Positions 18,157 to 28,816 of a DNA stretch of 64,000 bases are shown here, in pieces. The notes beneath the pieces are model-generated. The model did not search any database. It was given only the letters and a program-made list of their open reading frames with translations, and had not been told where the DNA came from. Both the position numbers and the translations under genes were made by a program. The stretch comes from Streptomyces subrutilus (lineage in GTDB: Bacteria > Actinomycetota > Actinomycetes > Streptomycetales > Streptomycetaceae): assembly GCF_008704535.1 (NCBI RefSeq), contig NZ_CP023701.1, positions 3,412,501 to 3,476,500 on the forward strand. Reading direction: 5' to 3'. The first letter of the stretch is position 1, and each line of letters begins with the position of its first letter.

Positions 18157-18771
18157 ATGGACAGCTCCGACCTCTATCGCCACATCACCGACTTCGCCCA
18201 CTCCGCGCCCGTGTGGGTGCAACGGGTGTCCGAGGCCTGGACGGAGTACGGGCTCCTCCTCTTCGGTGTGCTCTTCATAACCGTCTGGTGGCGCTCGCGC
18301 GGCCACCACAGCCCCCGGACGGTGGCCCTCGCCGCCCTCGCCCCCCTGGTCACCGCCCTTGCCTACGTGGTCTCGGAGAGCCTCAAGTCCGTGGTCGACG
18401 AGGAACGCCCCTGCCGGGCCGTCCTCGGAGCGGCCGCCCCGCTGATCGCCTGCCCGGTGACGGGCGACTGGTCCTTCCCCAGCAACCACGCCACCATCGC
18501 CGGCGCCGCCGCCGTCGGCCTGGCCATGGCCGCCCGCGGCCTCGCCCTGCTGACCGTGCCGCTGGCCCTGCTGATGGCCTTCTCCCGCGTCTTCGTCGGC
18601 GTCCACTACCCGCACGACGTGGCGATCGGCCTGCTGCTGGGCGGCGCCGTGGCCGCGCTCTCCGTCCTCGCGCTCACCCGGCCCGTCAGCGCGCTCGCCG
18701 GCGCCGTCCGGGCGAGCGGAGGGCGCGCCGCTGTCTGGATCGCCGGGCCGGGCCCCGCACGCCAGGGCTGA
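18157..18771 (+). CDS. PAP2-family membrane phosphatase
   Basis: An integral membrane phosphatase of 204 aa, probably acting on undecaprenyl pyrophosphate or phosphatidate at the outer face of the membrane. The three PAP2 signatures are present: KSVVDEERP (KxxxxxxRP), PSNH, and SRVFVGVHYPHD (SRxxxxxHxxxD). Hydrophobic helices surround them. The ATG at 18157 is preferred over GTG 18151 because TACCTT at 18143-18148 lies 8 nt before it and no ribosome-binding site is visible, fitting leaderless expression. mutY begins 23 nt after its stop, so the two may be co-transcribed. Confidence 0.9.
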   Translation: MDSSDLYRHITDFAHSAPVWVQRVSEAWTEYGLLLFGVLFITVWWRSRGHHSPRTVALAALAPLVTALAYVVSESLKSVVDEERPCRAVLGAAAPLIACPVTGDWSFPSNHATIAGAAAVGLAMAARGLALLTVPLALLMAFSRVFVGVHYPHDVAIGLLLGGAVAALSVLALTRPVSALAGAVRASGGRAAVWIAGPGPARQG

Positions 18772-18794
18772 AACATGTCAGGATGCGCTCTGCC

Positions 18795-19712
18795 ATGACT
18801 GCATCCACCACCCCCTCCCCGTCCCCCGTGTCCGCCGGGACCCACGCGCTGCACTCCCCCGTCATCGCGTGGTTCGACGAGCACGCCCGCGACCTGCCCT
18901 GGCGCCGCCCCGAAGCCGGCCCCTGGGGGGTCATGGTCAGCGAGTTCATGCTCCAGCAGACCCCCGTCAACCGGGTCCTGCCGGTCTACGAGCAGTGGCT
19001 CGCCCGGTGGCCCCGGCCCGCCGACCTCGCCGCCGACGCCCCCGGAGAGGCCGTACGGGCCTGGGGGCGGCTCGGCTACCCCCGGCGGGCCCTGCGCCTG
19101 CACGGGGCCGCCGTCGCGATAACGGAACGGCACGGCGGCGACGTACCGCGGGACCACGCGCAGCTGCTCGCGCTGCCCGGGATCGGCGAGTACACCGCGG
19201 CGGCCGTGGCCTCCTTCGCGTACGGCCAGCGGCACGCCGTGCTCGACACCAACGTGCGCCGGGTCTTCGCCCGCACCGCCACCGGCGTCGAGTACCCGCC
19301 GAACGCCACCACGGCCGCCGAACGGCGCCTGGCCCGGGCCCTGCTGCCCGCGGACGAGGACACCGCGGCCCGTTGGGCGGCGGCCTCGATGGAGCTCGGC
19401 GCCCTGCTGTGCACCGCCAAGAACCCGGACTGCGCGCGCTGCCCGGTGGCCGGGCTGTGCGCGTGGCGGCTCGCCGGGAAGCCGCCGCACCAGGGACCGC
19501 CGAGGCGCGGGCAGACGTACGCCGGCACCGACCGGCAGGTGCGCGGCAGGCTGCTGGCGGTGCTGCGCGAGGCGGTCGGGCCGGTGCCCCGGTCGCTGCT
19601 CGACACCGTCTGGGAGGAGCCGGTGCAGCGCGCCCGGTCCCTGGACGGACTGGTCTCGGACGGGCTCGTCGAACCGCTGGCGGGAGGGTTCTACCGACTG
19701 CCCCAGAGCTGA
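18795..19712 (+). CDS. mutY: A/G-specific adenine DNA glycosylase
   Basis: Removes adenine mispaired with 8-oxoguanine in base-excision repair. The 305-residue product has the active-site Glu in EFMLQQTPV, the helix-hairpin-helix LPGIGEYTAAAVASFAYG and catalytic Asp in VLDTNVRRVF. The [4Fe-4S] loop C-x6-C-x2-C-x5-C is present in LLCTAKNPDCARCPVAGLC. The C-terminal 8-oxoG-recognition domain is short, as in actinobacterial MutY. ATG 18795 is chosen, with AGG upstream; ATG 18783 is an in-frame alternative four codons earlier. It joins radA and disA in a genome-maintenance neighbourhood. Confidence 0.93.
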   Translation: MTASTTPSPSPVSAGTHALHSPVIAWFDEHARDLPWRRPEAGPWGVMVSEFMLQQTPVNRVLPVYEQWLARWPRPADLAADAPGEAVRAWGRLGYPRRALRLHGAAVAITERHGGDVPRDHAQLLALPGIGEYTAAAVASFAYGQRHAVLDTNVRRVFARTATGVEYPPNATTAAERRLARALLPADEDTAARWAAASMELGALLCTAKNPDCARCPVAGLCAWRLAGKPPHQGPPRRGQTYAGTDRQVRGRLLAVLREAVGPVPRSLLDTVWEEPVQRARSLDGLVSDGLVEPLAGGFYRLPQS

Positions 19713-19735
19713 GCGCAAGATTCCGCTTCTTGCGC
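19713..19735 (+). terminator. Hairpin just after mutY
   Basis: A perfect 8-bp stem (GCGCAAGA at 19713-19720 with 19728-19735) and 7-nt loop begin one base after the mutY stop codon. This is probably the mutY terminator, insulating sigE. Confidence 0.55.
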
Positions 19736-19884
19736 GAAACCCCAGCTCACAAGCGCTGTTACACAACCTATGGGTGTCCGTGCGCCCATCGAAGGCTGGC
19801 CCGCACAGCCCCGTGACAACCCCTCCGTACCTTCGGACCAGAAGGCAGCGGTTGAGCGGTTGGACGGAACGGAGGCGGTCTGAG

Positions 19885-20445
19885 ATGGCGCACGGCGAGG
19901 TACTCGAATTCGAAGAGTACGTACGCACCCGGCAGGACGCCCTGCTGCGCAGTGCCCGGCGCCTGGTCCCGGACCCCACCGACGCCCAGGACCTCCTGCA
20001 GACCGCCCTCGTCCGCACCTACGGCCGCTGGGACGGCATCGCCGACAAGTCCCTGGCCGACGCCTACTTGCGCCGCGTCATGATCAATACGCGGACCGAG
20101 TGGTGGCGCGCCCGCAAGCTCGAAGAGGTCCCCACCGAGCAGCTCCCCGACGCCTCCGTCGAGGACGGCTCCGACCAGCGCGCCGACCGCGCCCTGCTGA
20201 TGGACATCCTCAAGGTGCTCGCGCCCAAGCAGCGCAGTGTGGTGGTGCTGCGACACTGGGAGCAGATGAGCACCGAGGAGACGGCCGCGGCGCTCGGAAT
20301 GTCGGCGGGAACCGTGAAGAGCACGCTGCACCGGGCCCTGGCCCGCCTCCGGCAGGAGCTGGAGAGCCGGGACCTGGACATGCGGGCGCTGGAGCGCGGT
20401 GACCACACCATCCTGTACGAGGGGCGTGAGCGGTGCGCGGCCTGA
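19885..20445 (+). CDS. sigE: ECF sigma factor SigE (cell-envelope stress)
   Basis: A 186-residue ECF sigma factor with region 2 (DPTDAQDLLQTALVRTYGRWD to YLRRVMINTRTEWWRAR) and region 4 (LAPKQRSVVVLRHWEQMSTEETAAALGMSAGTVKSTLHRALARLR). Sequence and the following cseA-cseB-cseC order match the S. coelicolor SigE system. There, sigE transcription is switched on by CseB phosphorylated by CseC upon cell-wall damage, and no anti-sigma factor is needed. The ATG at 19885 has GGAGG 9 nt upstream. The 3' end overlaps the cseA start by 13 nt, coupling translation. Confidence 0.96.
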   Translation: MAHGEVLEFEEYVRTRQDALLRSARRLVPDPTDAQDLLQTALVRTYGRWDGIADKSLADAYLRRVMINTRTEWWRARKLEEVPTEQLPDASVEDGSDQRADRALLMDILKVLAPKQRSVVVLRHWEQMSTEETAAALGMSAGTVKSTLHRALARLRQELESRDLDMRALERGDHTILYEGRERCAA

Positions 20446-21122
20446 CCGGCCAAGGTCTGACCAGCAGGAGTTCACTGGCACTGATGTCGGCGGGGACGGT
20501 CGCCCTCGTCGGCACCGCCGTGTTCGCGGTCGGCTGCGCCACCGGCGGCACCGGTCTGCGCGACGGCGGCCCCGCCCGTTCCGACGCGGTGGCCAAGACG
20601 GCCCCCTCCGCGCTCTCGGCCGACCCCTCGGGCAGCGCCACCGCGTCCGCCGGAAAGCCCGCCACGAAGGTGGACCCGGTCCGCCTCCTCCTCTCCGACC
20701 CCAAGGTCGGCAGCGAGATCAAACGCGACCTCAAGCCGTGCACGGGCAAGGAGTACCCGGTCGACGTCAGCTACGGGAAGGTCACCGGCAGCCCCAACGT
20801 GGACATCGTCGTCAACGTGCTGTCGTGCGCCGACGCCCTGGGCCGCGGCTCGTACGTGTACCGCGAGGACGGCGGCACGTACGAGAATGTGTTCGCCGAG
20901 GAACAGCCGCCCGTCTACGCGGAGATCGACCGGGGCGACCTGGTGGTCACCAAGCAGGTCTACGGAAAGAGCGACGCGCTCGCCTACCCCTCCGGGGAGG
21001 ACGTGATCACCTACCGGTGGGACGGGGAGAAGTTCGTCGAGCACGACCGGGTGCACTCCGAGTACAGCAACGTGGTCGACGGCGGGAGCCAGCCCGCTCC
21101 GCTCGTCACCCCGAAGGACTGA
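20433..21122 (+). CDS. cseA: CseA lipoprotein, modulator of the SigE system
   Basis: A 229-residue lipoprotein. The signal peptide ends in a lipobox (FAVGC), with the lipidated Cys near residue 35, followed by a Ser/Ala linker and a globular domain of about 150 residues with one internal Cys pair (PCTGK and LSCAD). In S. coelicolor CseA lies outside the membrane and loss of it raises sigE activity, so it probably dampens CseC signalling. The GTG start at 20433 lies inside the sigE 3' end. The downstream gap to cseB contains an 8-bp tandem repeat. Confidence 0.92.
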   Translation: MRGLTGQGLTSRSSLALMSAGTVALVGTAVFAVGCATGGTGLRDGGPARSDAVAKTAPSALSADPSGSATASAGKPATKVDPVRLLLSDPKVGSEIKRDLKPCTGKEYPVDVSYGKVTGSPNVDIVVNVLSCADALGRGSYVYREDGGTYENVFAEEQPPVYAEIDRGDLVVTKQVYGKSDALAYPSGEDVITYRWDGEKFVEHDRVHSEYSNVVDGGSQPAPLVTPKD

Positions 21123-21162
21123 CCCGGCGTCCGGCCCTCCGGCCCTCCGGCCGGACGCGGAC

Positions 21163-21234
21163 CCGCAGGACCGCAGGACCGCAGGACCGCAGGACCGCAG
21201 AACCGCAGGACCGCAGAACCGCAGGACCGCAGAA
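21163..21234. repeat. Nine-copy 8-bp tandem repeat between cseA and cseB
   Basis: Nine head-to-tail copies of CCGCAGGA or CCGCAGAA fill 21163-21234. The first four are GGA-type and the rest mostly alternate GAA/GGA. The unit length is not a multiple of three and the stretch is intergenic. Copy number could change by replication slippage and alter spacing between cseA and cseB. Confidence 0.95.
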
Positions 21235-21273
21235 CCGGGCGAAGAGAAGAAAGAACCGAGGCGAGGCTCCCGC

Positions 21274-21987
21274 ATGGCCGAGACCCATGTCCTGTTCGTG
21301 GAGGACGACGACGTCATCCGTGAGGCCACGACCCTGGCGCTGGAACGCGACGGGTTCGTGGTCACCGCCATGCCCGACGGACTGTCCGGCCTGGAGTCCT
21401 TCCGCGCCGACCGCCCCGACATCGCACTGCTCGACGTGATGGTGCCGGGCATGGACGGCGTCAGCCTGTGCCGCCGCATCCGCGACGAGTCCACCGTGCC
21501 CGTCATCATGCTGTCGGCGCGCGCCGACTCCATCGACGTGGTGCTGGGCCTGGAGGCGGGCGCCGACGACTACGTCACCAAGCCGTTCGACGGCTCGGTG
21601 CTCGTCGCCCGCATCCGCGCCGTGCTCCGCCGCTTCGGTCACGCGGGCGGCCCGCAGAACGGCGCGTCCGGCTCCGGCGGCGCCGACGCCGCCGACGAGC
21701 GCGGCGTCCTCTCCTTCGGCGACCTGGAGGTCGACACCGAGGGCATGGAGGTCCGCAAGGCCGGCGCCGCCGTCGCACTGACCCCGACCGAGATGCGGCT
21801 GCTGCTGGAGTTCTCGTCCGCGCCCGGCACCGTGCTCTCCCGCGACCGGCTGCTGGAGCGGGTCTGGGACTACGACTGGGGCGGCGACACCCGCGTGGTC
21901 GACGTCCACGTCCAGCGGCTGCGCACCAAGATCGGCCAGGACCGGATCGAAACCGTCCGCGGCTTCGGATACAAGCTGAAGGCCTGA
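21274..21987 (+). CDS. cseB: Response regulator CseB (OmpR/PhoB type)
   Basis: A 237-residue response regulator. The receiver domain has the acidic pocket EDDD near 10-13, phospho-acceptor D54 (LLDVMVPG) and a Lys in VTKPF. The winged-helix output domain (about 140-237) includes LTPTEMRLLLEF and VDVHVQRLRTKIG. It activates the sigE promoter when phosphorylated by CseC. The ATG at 21274 follows GAGG with 7-nt spacing. It lies 11 nt before cseC, so the pair is co-transcribed, probably together with sigE-cseA across the repeat-containing gap. Confidence 0.94.
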   Translation: MAETHVLFVEDDDVIREATTLALERDGFVVTAMPDGLSGLESFRADRPDIALLDVMVPGMDGVSLCRRIRDESTVPVIMLSARADSIDVVLGLEAGADDYVTKPFDGSVLVARIRAVLRRFGHAGGPQNGASGSGGADAADERGVLSFGDLEVDTEGMEVRKAGAAVALTPTEMRLLLEFSSAPGTVLSRDRLLERVWDYDWGGDTRVVDVHVQRLRTKIGQDRIETVRGFGYKLKA

Positions 21988-21998
21988 GGCCCGACCGC

Positions 21999-23309
21999 AT
22001 GAGGCGCTTCACCCTGCGCACGGGCATCCGCTGGAAGATCACCCTGGCCATCGCCGCCGTCGGCGCGCTCACCGCCGTCGCGCTGAGCCTGGTGGTGCAC
22101 AGTGCTGCCCGCGTCTCGATGCTGGAGAGCGCCCGCGACGTGCAGCTCGACCGGGTCCAGTTCATGTCCCGCAACGTCGAGGCCGGGCGCAAGCCGCCCC
22201 TGGGCTTCAAGGTCAACGACCCCGACCTGCCGGGGCAGTTGCGGCAGAAGGTCCAGTCGGGCCGGCGCGGCACCTTCGTCCAGGAGAACCCGGGCGGCCC
22301 CCAGGAGGTGTGGGCCGCCGTCCCCCTCGGCAACGGACAGGCGCTGTCGCTGCACACCCAGTTCCGGGAGAGCGCCAACATGGTGCGCGACCTGGACCGG
22401 GCCCTGCTCGTGGGCTCCCTCGCCGTCGTGATCGGCGGCTCGGCGCTCGGCGTCCTCATCGGCGGCCAGATCTCCCGCCGGCTGCGCAAGGCCGCCACCG
22501 CCGCGCAGCGCGTGGCGCACGGGGACCCCGACGTACGGGTGCGCGACGCGGTCGGCGGCGTCGTCCGCGACGAGACCGACGACCTGGCCCGGGCCGTGGA
22601 CGCCATGGCCGACGCCCTCCAGCAGCGCCTGGAGGCCGAACGCCGGGTGACCGCGGACATCGCGCACGAGCTGCGGACCCCGGTGACGGGCCTGCTGACG
22701 GCGGCGGAACTGCTGCCCCCGGGCCGGCCGACCGAGCTGGTGCGCGACCGGGCGCAGGCGATGCGCGCCCTCGTGGAGGACGTCCTGGAGGTGGCCCGGC
22801 TGGACAGCGCCTCCGAGCGGGCGGAGCTGCAGGACGTGGCGCTGGGCGAGTTCGTCGGCCGCCGGGTGCGCGCGCTGATGCCGGAGGCCTCGGTACGGGT
22901 CGTGGCGGACGAGATCGTCAGCACCGACCCGCGACGGCTGGAGCGGATCCTGGGGAACCTGCTGGCGAACGCGGCGCGCTACGGGCGCCCGCCGATCCAG
23001 GTGGACGTCGAGGGGCGGGTCGTACGGGTCCGCGACCACGGCCCGGGCTTCCCGGAGGCACTGCTGCGCGAGGGCCCGAGCCGGTTCCGCACCGGGTCCA
23101 CGGACCGGGCCGGGGTGGGCCACGGGCTGGGCCTGACCATCGCGGAGGGGCAGGCGCGGGTGCTGGGCGCCCGGCTGACCTTCCGCAACGTGGCGGCCCC
23201 GGCCGGCGGCGACCGGACGGGCGCGGCGGCCGGGGCGGTGGCGGTGCTGTGGCTGCCGGAACACGCGCCGACGGCGACGGGCAGCTTCCCGGTCATCACG
23301 CCGCCGTAG
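21999..23309 (+). CDS. cseC: Sensor histidine kinase CseC
   Basis: A 436-residue membrane kinase sensing cell-wall damage. Two transmembrane helices (about 12-34 and 136-157) flank an external sensor domain of roughly 100 residues. A HAMP linker follows, then the phospho-acceptor H223 in ADIAHELRTPVTG and an ATPase domain with N (NLLANAARYG), G1 (RDHGPGF) and G2 (GHGLGLTIAEG) boxes. It phosphorylates CseB. The C-terminal tail beyond the kinase core is Ala/Pro-rich. This is the last gene of the sigE operon. Confidence 0.94.
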   Translation: MRRFTLRTGIRWKITLAIAAVGALTAVALSLVVHSAARVSMLESARDVQLDRVQFMSRNVEAGRKPPLGFKVNDPDLPGQLRQKVQSGRRGTFVQENPGGPQEVWAAVPLGNGQALSLHTQFRESANMVRDLDRALLVGSLAVVIGGSALGVLIGGQISRRLRKAATAAQRVAHGDPDVRVRDAVGGVVRDETDDLARAVDAMADALQQRLEAERRVTADIAHELRTPVTGLLTAAELLPPGRPTELVRDRAQAMRALVEDVLEVARLDSASERAELQDVALGEFVGRRVRALMPEASVRVVADEIVSTDPRRLERILGNLLANAARYGRPPIQVDVEGRVVRVRDHGPGFPEALLREGPSRFRTGSTDRAGVGHGLGLTIAEGQARVLGARLTFRNVAAPAGGDRTGAAAGAVAVLWLPEHAPTATGSFPVITPP

Positions 23310-23385
23310 GACGGAACCGGGTCGAACCGGCCCGGACCGGTCCCGCCCATAGGGCTCCGGCGCGGTGTGACTTAGCATCCCTGGC

Positions 23386-24720
23386 ATGACCGACGGTACG
23401 AATCCCCCGCGCAGCCCGCAGCCCGAGCAGCCCGCCCCGGGCGGCGGCGGTCACGGGTTCCCGCCGGAACCGCCCGCCGGAGAGCGGGGCGGCTACGGAT
23501 TCCCGCCGGAACCGCCCGCCGGAGAGCGGGGCGGCTACGGATTCCCGCCCGGCCCGCCCGCGCCGGGCCCGGCGGCCGGCGGCTACGGCTACCCGGCGGG
23601 GCCCAACCCGTACCGGCAGGACCCCTACCCGCAGGACCCCTATCCGCAGGACCCCTATCCGCAGGACGCCGCGCAGGCCCCGTTCCCGCCGGGCCCCTAC
23701 CAGCAGGGCGGCTACCAGCCCTACGGGGCCGTGCCCGGCGGACCCGCGGGGCCGGGTGCGCCGTGGCCGCCGGCCGGGGCCGAGCAGCCCGCGCCCTTCG
23801 GAGCGCAGGCCGGGCACCAGCCCGACTGGGAGGCGCTGGCCGACCGCTCGGCGGCGGAGCGGCGCCGCAAGCGGCTGTGGATGGTGGGCGGCGTGGTCAC
23901 CGTACTGGCGCTGCTCGCCGGCGGAGGAACGTTCCTGCTGCTGGGCGGCGGCGGCGAGGAGAAGAAGGACGCCGCGGACGACGCGCCGACGGTGTCCGAG
24001 TCCGCCCCCGCCCCGAGCGGCTCCAAGAGCAAGGCCCCGGTGGACAAGTCCCCGACCGTCGCCAGCGACCCGAGCCAGATCCGGGACCACGTCGGCAAGG
24101 CGCACCTGAAGATGGCTGCCGACGCGGGGGTCTTCCCGATCGACAAGCACTACGAGCTGCGGACCAAGGGCGGCGAGAAGTCGTACGCCGAGTCCGAGAA
24201 GCGCGTCGTGGACGTCTCCAAGAGCTTCACCGTCTCGGCCCGCGTGTGGAACCGCGCCCCGAAGGGGCGGCAGATGGCCGTCAGCCAGGGCGACGACAAG
24301 ACCTTCGCGTTCGAGCTCGGCTCGGACGAGGTCAACGGGAAGCCGGCGTGGGTCTTCCGGGTCCAGACGAACGACCAGGGCGCGGACTCCACCGCCCAGG
24401 CCGTGGTCGCCGAGGGCCTCAAGATGGAGAAGACCATGACCACGCTGACGGGCACCTACGACGACGACAAGAAGACGATCACCCTGTACGTGAACGGCAA
24501 GAAGTCCACCGAGGCGAAGGTCCCGGGCGTCTTCAACGCTCCGGGACCGCTGCAACTGGGGCGCGCCCGCCACGAGGGCGCCTGGACGGGCCCGTGGAAC
24601 GGCGCCATGGACAGCCTGCGCACCTTCGGCGTCGCGCTCACGCCCGATCAGGTGGCGGCCGTCCGCCAGAACAAGCTGTCCTCGTCGGTCAAGCCGACCG
24701 CTTCCTGGCTGCTCTTCTGA
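23386..24720 (+). CDS. Pro/Gly/Tyr-rich membrane protein with LamG-like outer domain
   Basis: A 444-residue protein. The first 130 residues are Pro/Gly/Tyr-rich and repetitive, with two 14-residue copies of GFPPEPPAGERGGY and several PYPQD units. A transmembrane helix (about 167-189, VGGVVTVLALLAGGGTFLLL) follows. The C-terminal 210 residues resemble a LamG/concanavalin-A-like jelly roll (FTVSARVWNRAP, DSLRTFGVALTPDQVAAV) and are probably external and glycan-binding. TAGCAT at 23373-23378, 7 nt before the ATG, with no ribosome-binding site, suggests a leaderless mRNA. Lying directly after cseC, it may belong to the envelope programme, though it has its own promoter. Confidence 0.8.
   Translation: MTDGTNPPRSPQPEQPAPGGGGHGFPPEPPAGERGGYGFPPEPPAGERGGYGFPPGPPAPGPAAGGYGYPAGPNPYRQDPYPQDPYPQDPYPQDAAQAPFPPGPYQQGGYQPYGAVPGGPAGPGAPWPPAGAEQPAPFGAQAGHQPDWEALADRSAAERRRKRLWMVGGVVTVLALLAGGGTFLLLGGGGEEKKDAADDAPTVSESAPAPSGSKSKAPVDKSPTVASDPSQIRDHVGKAHLKMAADAGVFPIDKHYELRTKGGEKSYAESEKRVVDVSKSFTVSARVWNRAPKGRQMAVSQGDDKTFAFELGSDEVNGKPAWVFRVQTNDQGADSTAQAVVAEGLKMEKTMTTLTGTYDDDKKTITLYVNGKKSTEAKVPGVFNAPGPLQLGRARHEGAWTGPWNGAMDSLRTFGVALTPDQVAAVRQNKLSSSVKPTASWLLF
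23455..23538 (+). repeat. Two 42-bp tandem repeats inside the LamG-like gene
   Basis: The units 23455-23496 and 23497-23538 differ at a single base and encode GFPPEPPAGERGGY twice; a partial third copy follows. The unit is in frame, so copy-number change would alter only the length of the Pro-rich cytoplasmic tail. Confidence 0.9.
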
Positions 24721-24777
24721 CCCGCCGTACCGGTCCCGGCCCGGCCCCGGGGGCCGGGCGGGCGGCGACCGGACCGC

Positions 24778-25395
24778 TTAGAGGGTGACGCCGGCCTTGC
24801 GCAGGAAGCTCACCGGGTTGACGGCCGAGCCGTAGTTCGGGGTGGTCCGGATCTCGAAGTGGAGGTGCGGGCCGCTGGAGTTTCCGGTGTTGCCGGACAG
24901 CGCGATCTTCTGGTCGACGCGGACCTTCTGGCCGATCTTGACCTGGATCCGCGAGAGGTGCGCGTACTGGGAGTACGTGTTGTTCGCGTGCTTGATCACG
25001 ATGGCGTTGCCGTAGGCCGGGCCGTCGCCGCCGCCGTTGGGGCCGGCCTTCACGACGGTGCCGGCGGCCGCGGACTTGACCGGGGTGCCGACCGGGACGG
25101 CGAAGTCCTGACCGGAGTGCTTGTGCGACCACATGGTGCCGCCCTTGCCGTAGGTCGCGGACAGCGTGTACTTCTCGACCGGCTTGTCCCACAGGTTCGT
25201 CTTCGCGGCGGAGACGGCGGCGGCCTGGGCGGACGCCTGGGCGGCCACCAGTCGGGCGGTGCCGGTGAGGGCGGTCTGCGGCGTCGTGTCGGCGAACGCG
25301 GCGGTCGTCCCGGCTCCCAGGGCCAGCGCCGCACCGAGGGAGGTTACGCCGACGGCAATACGGGTACGACGGGTGTAGACGCGCTTCGCGGACAT
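24778..25395 (-). CDS. Secreted M23 family metallopeptidase (LytM-like)
   Basis: A 205-residue peptidoglycan endopeptidase. A signal peptide with RRTR preceding the hydrophobic core ends about residue 35 (AAFA). A short Ala-rich segment precedes the M23 domain (about 80-205). The Zn ligands appear as HSGQDFAVPVGTPV (His and Asp) and HLHFEIR (second His), preceded by the YSQYAHL His. All catalytic residues are present, so it should cleave peptide cross-bridges. It lies downstream of the sigE operon in opposite orientation and is preceded by a leader with two stable hairpins. Confidence 0.92.
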   Translation of the reverse strand: MSAKRVYTRRTRIAVGVTSLGAALALGAGTTAAFADTTPQTALTGTARLVAAQASAQAAAVSAAKTNLWDKPVEKYTLSATYGKGGTMWSHKHSGQDFAVPVGTPVKSAAAGTVVKAGPNGGGDGPAYGNAIVIKHANNTYSQYAHLSRIQVKIGQKVRVDQKIALSGNTGNSSGPHLHFEIRTTPNYGSAVNPVSFLRKAGVTL

Positions 25396-25744
25396 GAAGA
25401 GACCTCCGGGGCCGGGGACAAGGACGTTCCATGCCCGGATCGGGCATGAGATGACCCGGCACGATGACCCGTGCCGGGCTGGCTCATCCTTGGTAACCCG
25501 CGCCCCCCGGCTTCCCCAAACGTGTCCGTTACTACCCGTGCTCGTAGCCGGGTCCGGGCTGTCCGGCCTGTTGACCGCCCCCGTCCTGCGACGGAGGTCC
25601 GGTCCGAGACCCTTGTGGATCTACGAATCCACCTAGTACGTCCGATTTGCCCTGTGCGGCTTGTCACCGGCCGAGGGCCTCTCCCGACCACCCGTCGAAC
25701 CGCCGGCGGACCCCGGACGCACGCACCTCGCACCGACCGCGGAC
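25396..25744 (-). promoter_or_regulatory. Structured 5' region of the M23 peptidase gene
   Basis: About 350 bp without a convincing gene. Two stable hairpins lie close to the peptidase start: 25431-25447 (7-bp stem ATGCCCG, 3-nt loop) and 25455-25478 (9-bp stem, 6-nt loop). Further upstream are G-rich and GTAAC-containing stretches. This looks like a long, folded leader that may control translation or elongation of a potentially dangerous cell-wall hydrolase. I compared it with the cyclic-di-AMP (ydaO) riboswitch from memory and did not find the defining conserved segments. Confidence 0.45.
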
Positions 25745-25796
25745 ACGAAGAGGGGCGGCCCCGGAACCTCTCGGTTCCGGGGCCGCCCCTCTTCGT
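25745..25796. terminator. Strong terminator after clpC
   Basis: A perfect 24-bp inverted repeat (25745-25768 with 25773-25796) and a 4-nt TCTC loop, 32 bp beyond the clpC stop codon. It is the longest perfect stem in the window. It lies between clpC and the peptidase leader, both on the minus strand, and isolates the peptidase gene from clpC read-through. Confidence 0.9.
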
Positions 25797-25827
25797 ACTG
25801 CTGCCGCCCGCCGCTACGCGGCGGCGG

Positions 25828-28353
<2,526 letters not shown>

Positions 28354-28816
28354 CGTTTATCGCTCCTCAGAGCGGTCGGGCAGTTCGGGGTCGGTCCCCG
28401 CCCTGTCCTTCCGCATGCTAGTCCCGCGGGGCGGGACAGCTCATTCCAACTGCCGACATCCGTCCGCGGCTCACCCCCACATCGGTGAGGAAAACCGGCT
28501 TGAACAGCCGACACCTGCTCCAACCCGATAGTGGGAGACGATGTTCCCGCAGGCCAGGCAGATACCCGTCACGCGAGTACGCCGATGGCGAACGGGACCC
28601 GGTCAAATCAGCGTGTCGCCCCGATCCACTAGGAATGTCTTACCCGCGAGCACTGACACTCCATGCCGGTGAACCCGGTTCCCTCCGCTGAGGGCGAACA
28701 CGGCCCCGTCCCGAATGTGAGACTCCCCCACGGCGGATCTGTACGTTCCGCATTGGTCCGCCTGCGGTGTGTCACCCCGCCCGTAACCCCCGAGCGTTTC
28801 GGGAGTTGCTCCGGGC
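28354..28816. other. Intergenic region between divergent clpC and a primase-like gene
   Basis: A 463-bp non-coding stretch holding the clpC control region. A 7-bp perfect hairpin at 28421-28437 (stem GTCCCGC, 3-nt loop) lies in the presumed clpC leader, and a candidate ClgR site is at 28577-28593. The rest shows lower GC than the flanking genes. I see no small gene. Confidence 0.5.
28577..28593 (-). promoter_or_regulatory. Candidate ClgR operator upstream of clpC
   Basis: On the clpC strand the site reads GTTCGCCATCGGCGTAC, matching the GTTCGC-N5-GCG pattern described for ClgR, the activator of clp and lon genes in actinobacteria. It is nearly palindromic. Its position, about 230 bp before the clpC start, fits an activator site if the leader is long. 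Match by eye only. Confidence 0.5.

Noticed and set aside
25396..25744. c-di-AMP (ydaO-type) riboswitch in the M23 peptidase leader
   Set aside because: Tempting because disA is nearby and the gene is a cell-wall hydrolase, but I did not find the conserved riboswitch core. Left as an unclassified structured leader pending a covariance-model search.
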